From: Aureimonas psammosilenae
GTDB taxonomy: Bacteria; Pseudomonadota; Alphaproteobacteria; Rhizobiales; Rhizobiaceae
Assembly: GCF_009176975.1 (NCBI RefSeq)
Contig: NZ_WEZG01000006.1
Coordinates: 1-64,000 of the forward strand
DNA length: 64,000 bases
Direction of reading: 5' to 3'
In this document: piece after piece, positions 1 to 8,537 of the stretch
How positions within the stretch are numbered: the stretch's first letter is position 1
Layout: each line of letters opens with the position of its first letter
Position numbers and translations under genes: made by a program
The notes under the pieces: generated by a model
The model's input: only the letters and a program-made list of their open reading frames with translations
Database searches by the model: none
Told to the model about the DNA's origin: nothing

Positions 1-745
1 GCGAGAGCGGGAAGTCTTCCGCGCCGTACATGAATTCGAACAGAGAGACGGCGGCGATCTCAGCGGAACTGAAACCGGTTGCGAGTTCACGAATGCTGCG
101 TTCGATTGCGTCGCTTCGATCGCATGAAGCATCCATCTCAGCATCGAGGTGCGGCAAGCCGACCTTCCTTTGCTCTTCACGCTGCTGGCGAACGCGGCCT
201 ATGACCTCGCGGACCGTCTGATAGCCACGCAGGCGAGCGGCGCGGCGCTTCTCTCCGAACACGGGCGCGGGTTTCAGCACCGTCATGGTGCCGTCCTCAT
301 TCCGGACGACGAACGGCCCGTCGTAGATGGTCTCGCGCGCGGCTTTCCAGGCATCATGCAGCGAGGGGCGGATCAAGACCTTGATGCCCGACTGTTCAGG
401 ATTTGGCACCAAAGGCTCGGCCAATTCGGGCCAACCGACGATAATGCCCCCTCTGCTGCCGTCCGGGTTCATCTCTCTCGGACCAGGCTTCGCCCAGGCA
501 GGAAGGCGCGCATCGGCTTGCTTACGTTCCGAGGAAAGAGCCCAGTATCGCCGTTTCTCGGCAAGATAGTCCTCGAAAAGAGCGTTGATGGCGCTCGACT
601 TGTCGTCGGGGATCGCCTGGGCGGCAACGGCGATACCACCGGACGCGATCGCAGCAGCCCCGACACCGGCAGTCGTGCTGAGGAAGGAGCGGCGGGTGAC
701 GACGGGCAAAGCTTCGCCGGTCGCCTGGATGGAGGCGTTTTGCAT
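1..745 (-). CDS. Tat-like exported hypothetical protein (partial, C-terminus outside window)
   Basis: Reading the minus strand from the ATG at 743-745 gives an open frame that runs off the left edge of the window, so at least 248 residues and no stop are seen. Residues about 17-40 form a signal-like segment, TRRSFLSTTAGVGAAAIASG, which has a twin-arginine pair followed by FL and a small-residue hydrophobic stretch, as in Tat signals. The rest is charged and helical with Trp-rich turns and no motif I recognise. It is divergent from the regulator at 826, sharing an 80-base control region. The family is unknown to me; export through Tat is an inference from the N-terminus only. Confidence 0.6.
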   Translation of the reverse strand, partial: MQNASIQATGEALPVVTRRSFLSTTAGVGAAAIASGGIAVAAQAIPDDKSSAINALFEDYLAEKRRYWALSSERKQADARLPAWAKPGPREMNPDGSRGGIIVGWPELAEPLVPNPEQSGIKVLIRPSLHDAWKAARETIYDGPFVVRNEDGTMTVLKPAPVFGEKRRAARLRGYQTVREVIGRVRQQREEQRKVGLPHLDAEMDASCDRSDAIERSIRELATGFSSAEIAAVSLFEFMYGAEDFPLS

Positions 746-784
746 ACTCTTGCTCTACTCAATGATTTCGACTAATGTGATCTA

Positions 785-835
785 TATCGCTCATATCGAG
801 CGCGTGTCAATCACTAGCGATCATAATGAGCGATA
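785..835. promoter_or_regulatory. candidate operator: 10-bp inverted repeat between divergent genes
   Basis: The sequence tatcgctcat (785-794) is repeated in perfect inverted form as atgagcgata (826-835), the second arm covering the start codon of the regulator gene. A shorter inverted pair, CGCTC/GAGCG with a five-base spacer, lies at 788-802. The site sits between the divergent starts at 745 and 826. Autoregulation by the XRE-type protein encoded just to the right is inferred from position alone. Confidence 0.45.
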
Positions 836-1089
836 AATATCACGCAACTGGTCGTCAGATTGCAGCAGGACGTACATTGGCTGGGATTGCTCAAGCTGAG
901 TTGGCGTTAAGCGCGAGCATTTCAGTACCGACCCTACGTCGAATGGAAGCTAGCGAAGGTCCTGCAAACGGAATGGCGAATAACGTAGCCGCCGTCATGC
1001 GGGCCCTCGAAGCCGCAGGCGTCATCTTCATAGCGGAGAACGGAGACGGGCCGGGGGTGAGGCTGCGGAAAGATCCTGCGGCATCGTGA
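826..1089 (+). CDS. XRE/Cro-family helix-turn-helix transcriptional regulator
   Basis: An 87-residue protein that is almost only a DNA-binding domain. The helix-turn-helix is visible around AELALSASISVPTLRRME (residues 24-41), and the C-terminus carries the FIAENGDGPGVRLRK tail common to small alphaproteobacterial XRE regulators. The start ATG lies inside an inverted repeat that is a likely binding site. Its stop overlaps the GTG start of the downstream SMR transporter in a GTGA junction, so the two are probably translationally coupled and the regulator is likely to control the pump. Codon use is less GC-rich than in the genes right of 7.5 kb. Repressor rather than activator is a guess. Confidence 0.8.
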   Translation: MSDKYHATGRQIAAGRTLAGIAQAELALSASISVPTLRRMEASEGPANGMANNVAAVMRALEAAGVIFIAENGDGPGVRLRKDPAAS

Positions 1090-1427
1090 GTTCGGCGAAG
1101 GCCTACTTGTTTCTCATTGCCGCGATCGTTGCCGAGGTAATCGCTACGACGGCCCTCGCCCGCTCTGACAGCTTCTCACGGCTCGCACCGAGTTTGATCG
1201 CCGTTGTTGGCTACACCGCAGCGTTCTGGTTTTTATCCTTCCCGCTTCGCGCAATGCCGACAGGCGTGGTCTATGCGATATGGTCGGGACTAGGCATTGT
1301 CCTGATCACGATGGTAGCTTGGTTTTGGTTTAAGCAGACGCTGGACGCTCCAGCCATTGTTGGGCTTGGCCTTATTATGGCCGGCGTGCTCGTCATCAAT
1401 CTGTTCTCGAAATCCATGCCGCATTGA
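1086..1427 (+). CDS. small multidrug resistance (SMR) efflux protein, EmrE/QacE type
   Basis: A 113-residue, four-helix inner-membrane protein. The essential membrane-embedded glutamate is present in AEVIATTAL (about residue 17), and the GVVYAIWSGLGIVLI segment carries the Trp of the substrate pocket. The ending INLFSKSMPH is close to E. coli EmrE. Family members work as dual-topology homodimers exchanging protons for quaternary ammonium and other lipophilic cations, or for guanidinium in the Gdx subclass; the residues seen fit the multidrug subclass. Start is GTG at 1086, overlapping the regulator stop by four bases. It is the only obvious resistance gene in the accessory block. Confidence 0.88.
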   Translation: MSSAKAYLFLIAAIVAEVIATTALARSDSFSRLAPSLIAVVGYTAAFWFLSFPLRAMPTGVVYAIWSGLGIVLITMVAWFWFKQTLDAPAIVGLGLIMAGVLVINLFSKSMPH

Positions 1428-1869
1428 TGACTATTGATGTCGAGGTCAAACTCGGACGATACCGGCGTAGAACGAGGTTGTGGAAGGCTTGAGCACATCA
1501 GGACCGAGAGTTACCGGGCGCCATGGAGAGGCCCCCCGAGCAGACTAAATTCCAGCATTGTGAAACATGCTATCTGAGTAGATAGCTATAGAACCTAGGG
1601 ACGATAAAATTGCGCGCCTGACGAGCGAGGAATTATAGGTGCGAATAATAACCTATTGATCGTCAACAACTGCGTTTGTCGATATCAGGTAGGCCTTGCA
1701 ATCAGTTGACGTCTGAGTAGTCCGGCTCCCCGCTAAAGACCGCTGCCTACGGCACTAGACCATGTGGCAGAGTGCAGTGAACTTAATCATCTGTCCATAA
1801 TATCGGTACGATACCGACCGCACCTGCAAAGCCAGCCGATGCATGCTGGCGGAAAGGCGCTGTGTCGCC
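1428..1869. other. intergenic region with a short perfect hairpin
   Basis: About 440 bases without a convincing gene, lower in GC than the right-hand chromosome. A perfect hairpin, GCTATCT-gagt-AGATAGC, lies at 1569-1586; no T-run follows on either side, so it is not a typical intrinsic terminator. The right end must hold the leader of the chemoreceptor gene. No tRNA or repeat was recognised. Confidence 0.5.
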
Positions 1870-3795
1870 ATGCTGAAGAACTTCCGGATCTCTACGAAGA
1901 TCATCGCAACCGTTGTTGGGGTGAGCTTTATTGGCCTGGCGTTGTCCAGCCTCGCCGCCCTTCAGATTGCCAGGATCGACCGGGAGTATTCCCGACTGGT
2001 GACTGACCAAGACACAGCTGTCGTGGATCTTGTACGAGCTGGTCGAAACGCAAGCGAAATTGCCTACGCATCATACAAGGTTTTCGCCTACGACGGCGCA
2101 AGCAACGAAGCGAAGGTTGCAGCCAACATGCGCGTTGAAGCCATCAACGCTACGGGTGCACTATTAGACGATGTTTCGAAGGCTTTTCCAGACAGCGAAG
2201 AAGCTGTCGCCAAGATCAGATCTGAATTCAACGAAATCATCGATCTATCAAAGCAGGTCGTTGCAGCCGGGTTGACCAATCAGGACGCGGTAGCGAAGCC
2301 CATTTTGGGCGAGCTCGATCTCGCCAGCTTACAATTTGCCTCAGACTACCGCGAACTCCGGGATCGGTTCCTCAAGGAAACACAGTCAGAGGCGGATCGC
2401 CTGACATCTAGCACCTGGTCCACGATCTATATCCTGGTGGCCGGTACGCTTTTGGGCATGATCTTCGGCATCTTTGGAGCGATCACTGTCGCTTCGAAGG
2501 GCATTACAAAACCTCTATCCCTGCTTTCCAGCAGAATGAAAGACCTTGCAGAAGGTCATCTAGACGTCGCCGTTGAAGGCACAGACCGCCGTGACGAAGT
2601 AGGCGCGATGGCGAAGGCTGTGCAGGTATTCAAAGACGCGGCGCACCAAAATAAGCAGTTGGAGCTGGAAGCGGCTACCGCTCGTGACGCGCAGGCAACG
2701 AGCCGGGAACGGCAGGCAGCGATCGACAACGCGAAGGCGGAAGATCTTCGTGTGTTCGTCCACGCCGTCGAGGCCGGCTTTGACAGGCTCTCCTCCGGCG
2801 ATCTGACGGTCCGAATGAACGAAGCCGTCGCCTCCGAGTTCGAGCCGATCCGCGCCAAGTTCAATGCCTCTGTTGAGCAGCTCGAAGACACGATCGGCTC
2901 GGTAGTAGGGGCCGTTGGATCAATGCGCGTTGGCCTCAACCAGATCACTGTGGCCGCAAGCGATTTGTCTCAGCGCACGGAGCAGCAGGCTGCGAGCCTT
3001 GAGGAGACAGTGGCCGCGTTGTCCGAAGTTGCCCGTGGCGTGAACGGTACGGCGCAAAGCGCGGACGACGCTCGCGCGGCCGCAACCTTGGCACAAAGGG
3101 AAGCCGAAAAGGGCGGCGCGGTGGTCGCACAGACGGTAGCGGCAATGGCTCAGATCGAAACGTCTTCTAACAAGATCGGCAACATCATTTCGGTCATTGA
3201 CGAGATCGCCTTCCAGACGAACCTCCTTGCACTCAATGCGGGCGTGGAGGCGGCGCGCGCCGGTGAGGCTGGCCGGGGTTTTGCGGTGGTAGCACAGGAA
3301 GTGCGCGGACTGGCGCAGCGTTCGGCGGAAGCGGCGAAAGAGATCAAGGACCTCATCTCGACTTCGTCAGCGCAAGTTGCAGCAGGCGTAGAGCTGGTAT
3401 CCGCCTCGGGCCGCTCGCTCGAGCAGATCGTGGCGCAGGTCGGAGGTGTTGCGACCGTCGTCGCCGAGATGGCGCACTCCGCGCGCGAACAGTCGGTCAG
3501 CCTCCGCGAAGTCTCCACTGCTGCCGACCAGATGGATAAGGTCACGCAACAGAACGCGGCAATGGTGGAAGAGACGACGGCCGCCGCGCAATCGCTTTCC
3601 AGCGAAACGGAAGAGTTAGCGCAACTAACCGAGCGCTTTCAGACAGCCGCCGGAGCGAACGGGGCCTCCGCCGCCAGGGGTGCCAGAGCATCCGCATCGC
3701 CGCGCTCTACTGTGCGCAACGCTTCCGTTCCCGTCCGACAAATGCGCCAAACCGAGCAGACGCGGACCGCCCGAGACGAATGGGCGGAGTTCTGA
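1870..3795 (+). CDS. methyl-accepting chemotaxis protein (chemoreceptor)
   Basis: A 641-residue transmembrane receptor, counted from the ATG at 1870; another in-frame ATG lies nine codons upstream. TM1 is about residues 8-30, a helical periplasmic sensor domain follows, and TM2 is about 185-210. Then come a HAMP domain, a second HAMP-like helix pair (around [21 protein letters not shown]) and the MCP signalling hairpin with its conserved tip [20 protein letters not shown]. The C-terminus DEWAEF resembles the WEEF-type pentapeptide used in alphaproteobacteria to tether CheR/CheB. It belongs to the accessory block and is strongly similar from HAMP onwards to the chromosomal receptor at 12617-14593, with a different sensor domain. 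Ligand unknown. Confidence 0.92.
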   Translation: MLKNFRISTKIIATVVGVSFIGLALSSLAALQIARIDREYSRLVTDQDTAVVDLVRAGRNASEIAYASYKVFAYDGASNEAKVAANMRVEAINATGALLDDVSKAFPDSEEAVAKIRSEFNEIIDLSKQVVAAGLTNQDAVAKPILGELDLASLQFASDYRELRDRFLKETQSEADRLTSSTWSTIYILVAGTLLGMIFGIFGAITVASKGITKPLSLLSSRMKDLAEGHLDVAVEGTDRRDEVGAMAKAVQVFKDAAHQNKQLELEAATARDAQATSRERQAAIDNAKAEDLRVFVHAVEAGFDRLSSGDLTVRMNEAVASEFEPIRAKFNASVEQLEDTIGSVVGAVGSMRVGLNQITVAASDLSQRTEQQAASLEETVAALSEVARGVNGTAQSADDARAAATLAQREAEKGGAVVAQTVAAMAQIETSSNKIGNIISVIDEIAFQTNLLALNAGVEAARAGEAGRGFAVVAQEVRGLAQRSAEAAKEIKDLISTSSAQVAAGVELVSASGRSLEQIVAQVGGVATVVAEMAHSAREQSVSLREVSTAADQMDKVTQQNAAMVEETTAAAQSLSSETEELAQLTERFQTAAGANGASAARGARASASPRSTVRNASVPVRQMRQTEQTRTARDEWAEF

Positions 3796-3915
3796 GCCCA
3801 CCGCGAGCAGTGACGTTCGAGAACCACTTGGAGCGCAACTGGCGCATATGACATGGGGCGCGTCGGCTTCGGCTGGCGCGCTTCCCTGCTAGATTGGCAG
3901 AGCGGGGTGGTGCCG

Positions 3916-4162
3916 ATGATGAGCAGCAGACATTACGACGAAAACCGAAGCTGAACCGCTAATCCGCAACCTATACCATCAATGGGCGAAGGAAACGAAT
4001 GCTTCGGCGATACCGGATAGCCATCCCAGCTTTTCGACCTCTGCATCATGGCTTGAGGCCGGAGGCTTAGGATCTCTTCTCCAGTTCCAATCTAGAATTG
4101 GACCGCAGGAGGATGCAGAGCGGTGGTTCGATCAGGCGCTCAAGCAAGCGTGGCGCTCGTAA
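3916..4162 (+). pseudogene. small conserved-type hypothetical gene, frameshifted in an A-run
   Basis: From ATG ATG at 3916-3921 the frame reads MMSSRHYDENRS and stops. Removing one A from the AAAA run at 3941-3944 joins it to a clean frame that continues without interruption to the TAA at 4160-4162, giving about 81 residues. That frame contains EAEPLIRNLYHQWAKET and ends DAERWFDQALKQAWRS, with protein-like composition, and it has no start codon of its own. The simplest reading is a small acidic/aromatic protein gene disabled by a one-base insertion, or a homopolymer sequencing error. Function unknown. It lies directly upstream of the unrecognised gene pair at 4268-5990. Confidence 0.55.
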
Positions 4163-4267
4163 CCTTTGTCGGCTGCGGTGAAAGAGGTGGGGAAGCACCA
4201 GAACGCATGGTTGACGCAGCCTATTCAATACAATCCTCTCGCGTAAGCAGAGGGAAGTTGCCGACGA

Positions 4268-5422
4268 ATGATTTTTGATCCAGCACTAAAGGTCATTGAC
4301 CCTGATCACCAAATTTTCGTTCTGCACCCCGGGGACGGAAAGCGTTTTTATAGCGATTTCCGCCATTTCGATGCGGTTTTTTTAGATCTTCCCGGCGCCA
4401 ACCTACAGAGTGCGCCTGATCTGACCTCGCCGGAGGTACGAAATCGTTTGCGGCTGGCAAGAACTCTCGCTGCTTGGAACCGCCAGCGGATCAAGCCAGA
4501 TCGCCCCTCTACGGACCTAAAAGATTACGAGGCTGCGACAGCTAAACCTGCACGTTTTATGCGCGAAGCCGAGACCCTGTATAAAAGCGCAAAGCCAGGG
4601 GATCTAATAATTATCCCAGGTTCCGGCTACAACACTGACGTAATGCTGGCCGAGTTCACGGAGGAATTTGACCCCAAGTTCACTGTACGTCCTGGTCGCT
4701 ATATTGATCCCGTGCCTGCCCGTCGGGTAAAGTTTCTCGACAGAAACCAACCAAAGTATGAATTTGGTCAGCGTCAGATACAGCTGATGCAAAACCGACA
4801 GGCGTTGATACGTGTTCATGAGGACGCCTCACGACATGAATTCTACGAGCACGCGTATGGGGATTACGTTTACGGCGATCGTTCTGGAACTTTCATGGAG
4901 ATTACGGAAAGTGTTGTAGATCAAAAGGACCTGACCGACGCACTTTTTCTAACAAATCTTTATGGGGCGATGTATGCAGCCCTGAAACAGAACAAGCTAG
5001 ACGAATTTCTGGCTCTTGATCCTCAAGATGGCCTAGACGAGTTTTATAACTATGAAATGTTTGGCGACATCAGCATTGAGGTGCATTCGCCCGGCTTTTT
5101 CGGTAGACCGTTGCGAGATGCTGCGCTCGCTGGCTTCATATCGGCGATGACTGTTTTCGCCAGTTCTGCGGTAGACCCAGCCGATGCGGCTGGCGTCAGG
5201 ATCCAGAACTCGGCAAACGCGACACGCTCGATCTGTGACGATGGATTGGAACGCGACATTCAGCAGAGTATGCGAATGGTTCTGAACGCCGACCTTTGGT
5301 GGCAAAAGGTCTGTAAAAAGCAGATGAGGGTGAATGATGCTGTTGGCCTTAAAACGAAGGCCCACCTTGCGGAAGACGTAGACGGCAAGCAACAACTGCC
5401 GCCAGCCGACATCGAAAATTGA
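4268..5422 (+). CDS. unrecognised 384-aa protein with an Mrr-N-like N-terminal half
   Basis: No family is assigned with certainty. The N-terminal 165 residues follow a pattern I associate with N-terminal domains of Mrr-type restriction and related defence proteins: an opening strand with HPGDGKRFYSDF, then AVFLDLPG, a long helical region, then KPGDLIIIPGSGY...LAEF, and a strand pair ending ARRVKFLD. The C-terminal half (EHAYGDYVYGDRSGTFMEIT; FGDISIEVHSPGFFGRP) is unfamiliar and shows no PD-(D/E)XK or HNH motif. A short hydrophobic segment occurs near 295. Codon use is much more A/T-rich than the core genome. It lies 58 bases upstream of a membrane-anchored protein, so the two may work together. 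A role in phage defence is inference only. Confidence 0.65.
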   Translation: MIFDPALKVIDPDHQIFVLHPGDGKRFYSDFRHFDAVFLDLPGANLQSAPDLTSPEVRNRLRLARTLAAWNRQRIKPDRPSTDLKDYEAATAKPARFMREAETLYKSAKPGDLIIIPGSGYNTDVMLAEFTEEFDPKFTVRPGRYIDPVPARRVKFLDRNQPKYEFGQRQIQLMQNRQALIRVHEDASRHEFYEHAYGDYVYGDRSGTFMEITESVVDQKDLTDALFLTNLYGAMYAALKQNKLDEFLALDPQDGLDEFYNYEMFGDISIEVHSPGFFGRPLRDAALAGFISAMTVFASSAVDPADAAGVRIQNSANATRSICDDGLERDIQQSMRMVLNADLWWQKVCKKQMRVNDAVGLKTKAHLAEDVDGKQQLPPADIEN

Positions 5423-5480
5423 TCAATTAGTACCATATTTAAGAAGCCGGCATCAATTCTAAGGAGGGAGTGCGCTAGTT

Positions 5481-5990
5481 ATGTCTGTCTTCACTCGCTT
5501 CGCGGATTGGGCACGTCAAAATTTCATCAAAACACTCTTAACGGTATTCGTATCAGGGGGTGGCACTGTGTGGGCCGCTTTCTATGGGCTCGAACAAGCG
5601 CGTATTGCTCGCTTCGAAGAGCGCATGCTTACCGCTTATGGGAACGTGTCAGGTTCCGCACAGGCAGTAGCGATCAATCTGGACAAACTTTCATACCAGT
5701 TATCGACGGGAAAGAAAACAGACGACGCGCTGCGAAGAGACCTGAGCGGAGAACTTGTCAAAATGTACGGAGCGCTCGAGACGTTCAAGCTCGGACTTGA
5801 TCCGGACAGCATTGAGAAGATTTCATCGTATCAGGCAGCCCTGACCAATTTGAAAACGGAGATACTGAAGACGAAGAAGATAGATGACCTGCAATACCTT
5901 GCTAGCCGTTTTGCAGACACCGAGCGTGCATTCGCTTCCGCTAAACCGGTGATTGAACGTCAGATCGGCGTGTCGCTCGTGAAGGGCTGA
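5481..5990 (+). CDS. small membrane-anchored coiled-coil protein, unrecognised
   Basis: A 169-residue protein preceded by a strong ribosome-binding site (AAGGAGGGAG at 5460-5469). One transmembrane helix spans about residues 17-38 (FIKTLLTVFVSGGGTVWAAF), followed by a charged, mostly helical region rich in Leu, Lys and Asp, compatible with a coiled coil or helical bundle to the end. No enzymatic motif is visible. It is transcribed in the same direction as the gene at 4268-5422 and is likely its operon partner. It is convergent with the integrase, with a gap of about 56 bases. The layout, one soluble sensor-like protein plus one single-pass helical protein, is the kind seen in two-gene accessory modules, but nothing here proves a function. 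Confidence 0.65.
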   Translation: MSVFTRFADWARQNFIKTLLTVFVSGGGTVWAAFYGLEQARIARFEERMLTAYGNVSGSAQAVAINLDKLSYQLSTGKKTDDALRRDLSGELVKMYGALETFKLGLDPDSIEKISSYQAALTNLKTEILKTKKIDDLQYLASRFADTERAFASAKPVIERQIGVSLVKG

Positions 5991-6046
5991 GTGACGGCCT
6001 GCCCATATTTTTACTACACCTTTGGGTTATATGGCACCATTCGGAG

Positions 6047-7273
6047 TTATGCCGTCCGGGTGTCCGCTGGCCGCAACTCGGTGATGTTACCTACATCTGA
6101 TGGCGTCAGGTACGCTGCCCAAGCCTCCATTAGCTGCCGGCGCTTCTCCAGCGCATCACCACGGCGATAGGCCCGCTCGACAGCATCGCCCACGTGATGT
6201 GCGAGCGCCTGTTCGGCGACCTCCCGTGGATAGCTCGTCTCGTTCCCACACCAGTCACGGAAAGCCGAGCGAAAGCCGTGCACTGTCACGTCCACCTTAA
6301 GCCGGCGGAGAAACATCATCATCGCCATGTTGGAAAGCGGCTTGCAGGGCTTCAGCGGATCGCGACGCTGGAGGCTGGGGAAGACAAACTCCTCGGTTCG
6401 CGCCTCGTGGAGTGCGCGCAGGATATCCACGACGCGCCCTGACAGCGGGACGCGGTGCTCCTTTCCGGCTTTCATGCGGTTGGCCGGGATCGTCCACACA
6501 GCCTTTTTCAGGTCAATCTCGCTCCATCGGGCACCCAATGTCTCACCCGAGCGCGCAGCCGTTAGGATGGTGAACTCAAGAGCTCGTGCTGCCAACGCCT
6601 CTGCTTCCCGAACACGAATGAGGAAAGCCGGCACGTCCTCGTAAGCCATGGCCGCGAAATGCGCGTCCGGCTGCTTTGGCGACGGCAGGATGTTCGATAG
6701 ATGCCCGCGCCAAAGGGCCGGGTTCTCACCTGTTCGCCAGCCTTTCGCCTTGGCGAAGTCGAGAACACGTTCGATCCGGCCGCGCAGGCGGGAAGCTGTT
6801 TCGGTCTTCGTCTTCCAGATCGGCTTCAAAACCTTCAGAACGTCATCCGTGCTCACGAGCGAGATGCGCCGATCGCGGATGGCCTTGCAGTAGGACGGCC
6901 CGAGCGTCTGGTTCCACTGGTAGCGGTGCTTCTCGTTGCGCCACGATCCTTCCATCGAGGCGATCACCATGTCCGCGCATTCGCCGAAGGTCGGCTCGGC
7001 ATCCTTCTCGCGCTCGGCGATCGGGTCTCTGCCTTCGGCAACGAGTTCGCGGCATTCGGCGGCCATCTTGCGGGCTTTGGCGAGCCCGATGCCGGGATAG
7101 GCGCCCATGCCCATCTCGCGCCGCTTGCCGTCCCGCGTCCACATGAACAGCCAGGACTTCGAGCCGGCAGGCGAAACGTTGAGGTAGAGCCCTGCCCCGT
7201 CCGAATGCCGGCCGGGCTTCAGGCTGCTCGACTTGATGCCGGTATCGGTGAGCTTGCTAGAGCTGCGCGCCAT
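6047..7273 (-). CDS. site-specific tyrosine recombinase/integrase (P4 type, DUF4102 N-terminus)
   Basis: A 408-residue integrase. The N-terminal arm-binding domain shows the usual LTDTGIKSSSLKPGRHSDGAGLYL pattern in two parts (residues 8-31), followed by a central core-binding domain. All catalytic positions are visible: Arg241 in LTAARSGETLGARW, His332/Arg335 in VHGFRSAFRDW, His359 or His360 in LAHHVG, and the nucleophile Tyr369 in ERAYRRGD. The length is normal and the gene appears intact. It marks the right border of the low-GC block; the other end lies left of the window. No tRNA or tmRNA attachment gene was recognised beside it. A tandem 12-bp repeat abuts its start codon. Confidence 0.93.
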   Translation of the reverse strand: MARSSSKLTDTGIKSSSLKPGRHSDGAGLYLNVSPAGSKSWLFMWTRDGKRREMGMGAYPGIGLAKARKMAAECRELVAEGRDPIAEREKDAEPTFGECADMVIASMEGSWRNEKHRYQWNQTLGPSYCKAIRDRRISLVSTDDVLKVLKPIWKTKTETASRLRGRIERVLDFAKAKGWRTGENPALWRGHLSNILPSPKQPDAHFAAMAYEDVPAFLIRVREAEALAARALEFTILTAARSGETLGARWSEIDLKKAVWTIPANRMKAGKEHRVPLSGRVVDILRALHEARTEEFVFPSLQRRDPLKPCKPLSNMAMMMFLRRLKVDVTVHGFRSAFRDWCGNETSYPREVAEQALAHHVGDAVERAYRRGDALEKRRQLMEAWAAYLTPSDVGNITELRPADTRTA

Positions 7274-7307
7274 CCTTCCCCACTTCCTTCCCCACTTTGA
7301 AGTGGGG
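7274..7307. repeat. tandem 12-bp repeat plus inverted arm abutting the integrase start
   Basis: The 12-mer ccttccccactt occurs twice head to tail, at 7274-7285 and 7286-7297, and is followed by its partial inverse aagtgggg at 7300-7307, making a near-palindrome CCCCACTT-TG-AAGTGGGG. Read on the minus strand, each copy carries a GGGGAAGG Shine-Dalgarno-like core and the second copy touches the ATG of the integrase. It could be an arm-type or repressor site, or a duplicated ribosome-binding region. Confidence 0.6.
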
Positions 7308-7541
7308 ATGACCGGATATCATGAGGAACAACGGCGCACACCCAGAGAATGTCATACCATACGCGACAGGGCATTCAGACACATCAGCGAACGCCGGAAT
7401 ACATCGGTTCGGTGGTGCTTAGCTCCACCACTCCTTCATAATCTCCTCCATCTCGCATAACTCCCGAAGCATTCCTCCTTCTGGAATGTTTTCTCGGACC
7501 ATCGCACTCCAACGCGACCTGATCGCCGTTCGTCGATACCG
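7308..7541. other. junction between accessory block and chromosome
   Basis: About 230 bases between the integrase control region and the patatin gene. It should contain the right attachment site if the block is an integrated element. I looked for a tRNA 3' end, in particular a T-loop GGTTC with a closing stem, on both strands and did not find one. A short inverted pair gtgg...ccac around 7411-7430 is the only structure noticed. The core attachment sequence cannot be defined without the left end. Confidence 0.4.
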
Positions 7542-8537
7542 TCATCCTTCATGGATGCGCAGGCCCGGTCCGCGCAGCGGGAGTTTGCCGTCACGAATCG
7601 CCTGCAACAGGCTTTCGGCTTCGTCGCGGCCCCTTTGCCAGCGCGTTTCGAGCGTGGTGGCCGAATAGTCGAGGGCCTTGCCGACGATCTCGTCTTCCTG
7701 CCGCGCATAGGTCAGCTTGGCGAAGGTGATGCCGGGCTCCCCATGGGAAGCGTAGGCATCGCGCCAACGGGCCAGCGCATGGCGGGACTGCGCCGCGAAA
7801 AGGAGGTCCTGCATACGGCTTCCCGCTTCGCCGATCGTGCGGGGTCGGCGCTGCGCCAGCGGCAGGAGATCCACCGCGATGCAGAATGTCGCTCGCACCG
7901 GAGGGGTGACGAAGAACGGGTCGAGGGCGAGGTTGGCGGAAACTCCGCCATCCACCATCCATCGCCCGTCGATCTCCACGGGTGGAAACAGAACGGGAAG
8001 CGCGGCGCTGGCCCGCACATGATCGGCCTCAACCCGCCGCTCGGCGCTGTCGAACGCGACATCCTCGCCCGATTCGAGATCCACCGCCGTTGCCGTGTAG
8101 CGGCAGCCTCCCGTGTTGAGGCGGTCGAAATCCACGCTCGCAAGAAGCGTTCGCCGAAGCTGCTGGGTTTCATAGATCGCCGGCCCGGCGGTGCCGGACA
8201 GGACCGGACCGAACAGGCCCGAGCGCCCCACTGCCACCGTCCAGTTCGCCGCAGCCGTCCGGCGGAAGGTATCCGACGCGAAAGTCCACCCGAACCCGCC
8301 ATCGAAGGGCGAGCGCCAGAATGCGCGCAGCGCTTCCACGCGGCGGGCGGGCTCGGTTCCGGCGATCAGCGCACCGTTGATCGCTCCGATCGAGGTGCCG
8401 ACGATCCAGTCCGGTTCGAGCCCCGCCTCGTGAAGCGCTTCGTAAACGCCTGCTTGGAAAGCGCCGAGCGCGTTGCCGCCGCTGAGGATCAGGACGAGGT
8501 CGAAGTCGCGGCCCGCTTCCAGCCCCTCTCCTCGCAT
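7542..8537 (-). CDS. patatin-like phospholipase
   Basis: A 331-residue member of the patatin/RssA group of Ser-Asp dyad lipid hydrolases. The oxyanion loop SGGNALGAFQAG (19-30), the nucleophile elbow GTSIGA with Ser49, and the catalytic Asp196 in MVDGGVSAN are all present. The start codon overlaps the stop of the upstream SDR gene by one base (TGATG), so the two are translationally coupled. No signal peptide is seen, suggesting a cytoplasmic or peripheral enzyme acting on membrane lipids or polyhydroxybutyrate-like granules. Pairing with a membrane-tailed SDR suggests a lipid-modifying unit. Substrate unknown. Confidence 0.87.
   Translation of the reverse strand: MRGEGLEAGRDFDLVLILSGGNALGAFQAGVYEALHEAGLEPDWIVGTSIGAINGALIAGTEPARRVEALRAFWRSPFDGGFGWTFASDTFRRTAAANWTVAVGRSGLFGPVLSGTAGPAIYETQQLRRTLLASVDFDRLNTGGCRYTATAVDLESGEDVAFDSAERRVEADHVRASAALPVLFPPVEIDGRWMVDGGVSANLALDPFFVTPPVRATFCIAVDLLPLAQRRPRTIGEAGSRMQDLLFAAQSRHALARWRDAYASHGEPGITFAKLTYARQEDEIVGKALDYSATTLETRWQRGRDEAESLLQAIRDGKLPLRGPGLRIHEG

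Noticed and set aside
7419-7472. 17-residue frame MLRELCEMEEIMKEWWS on the minus strand with AAGGAGGA directly before the ATG
   Set aside because: The Shine-Dalgarno touches the start codon, leaving no room for initiation, and the peptide is too short to judge; probably chance.
7274-7541. tRNA or tmRNA gene as integration target
   Set aside because: No acceptor/T-stem pattern was found on either strand, so the target remains undefined.
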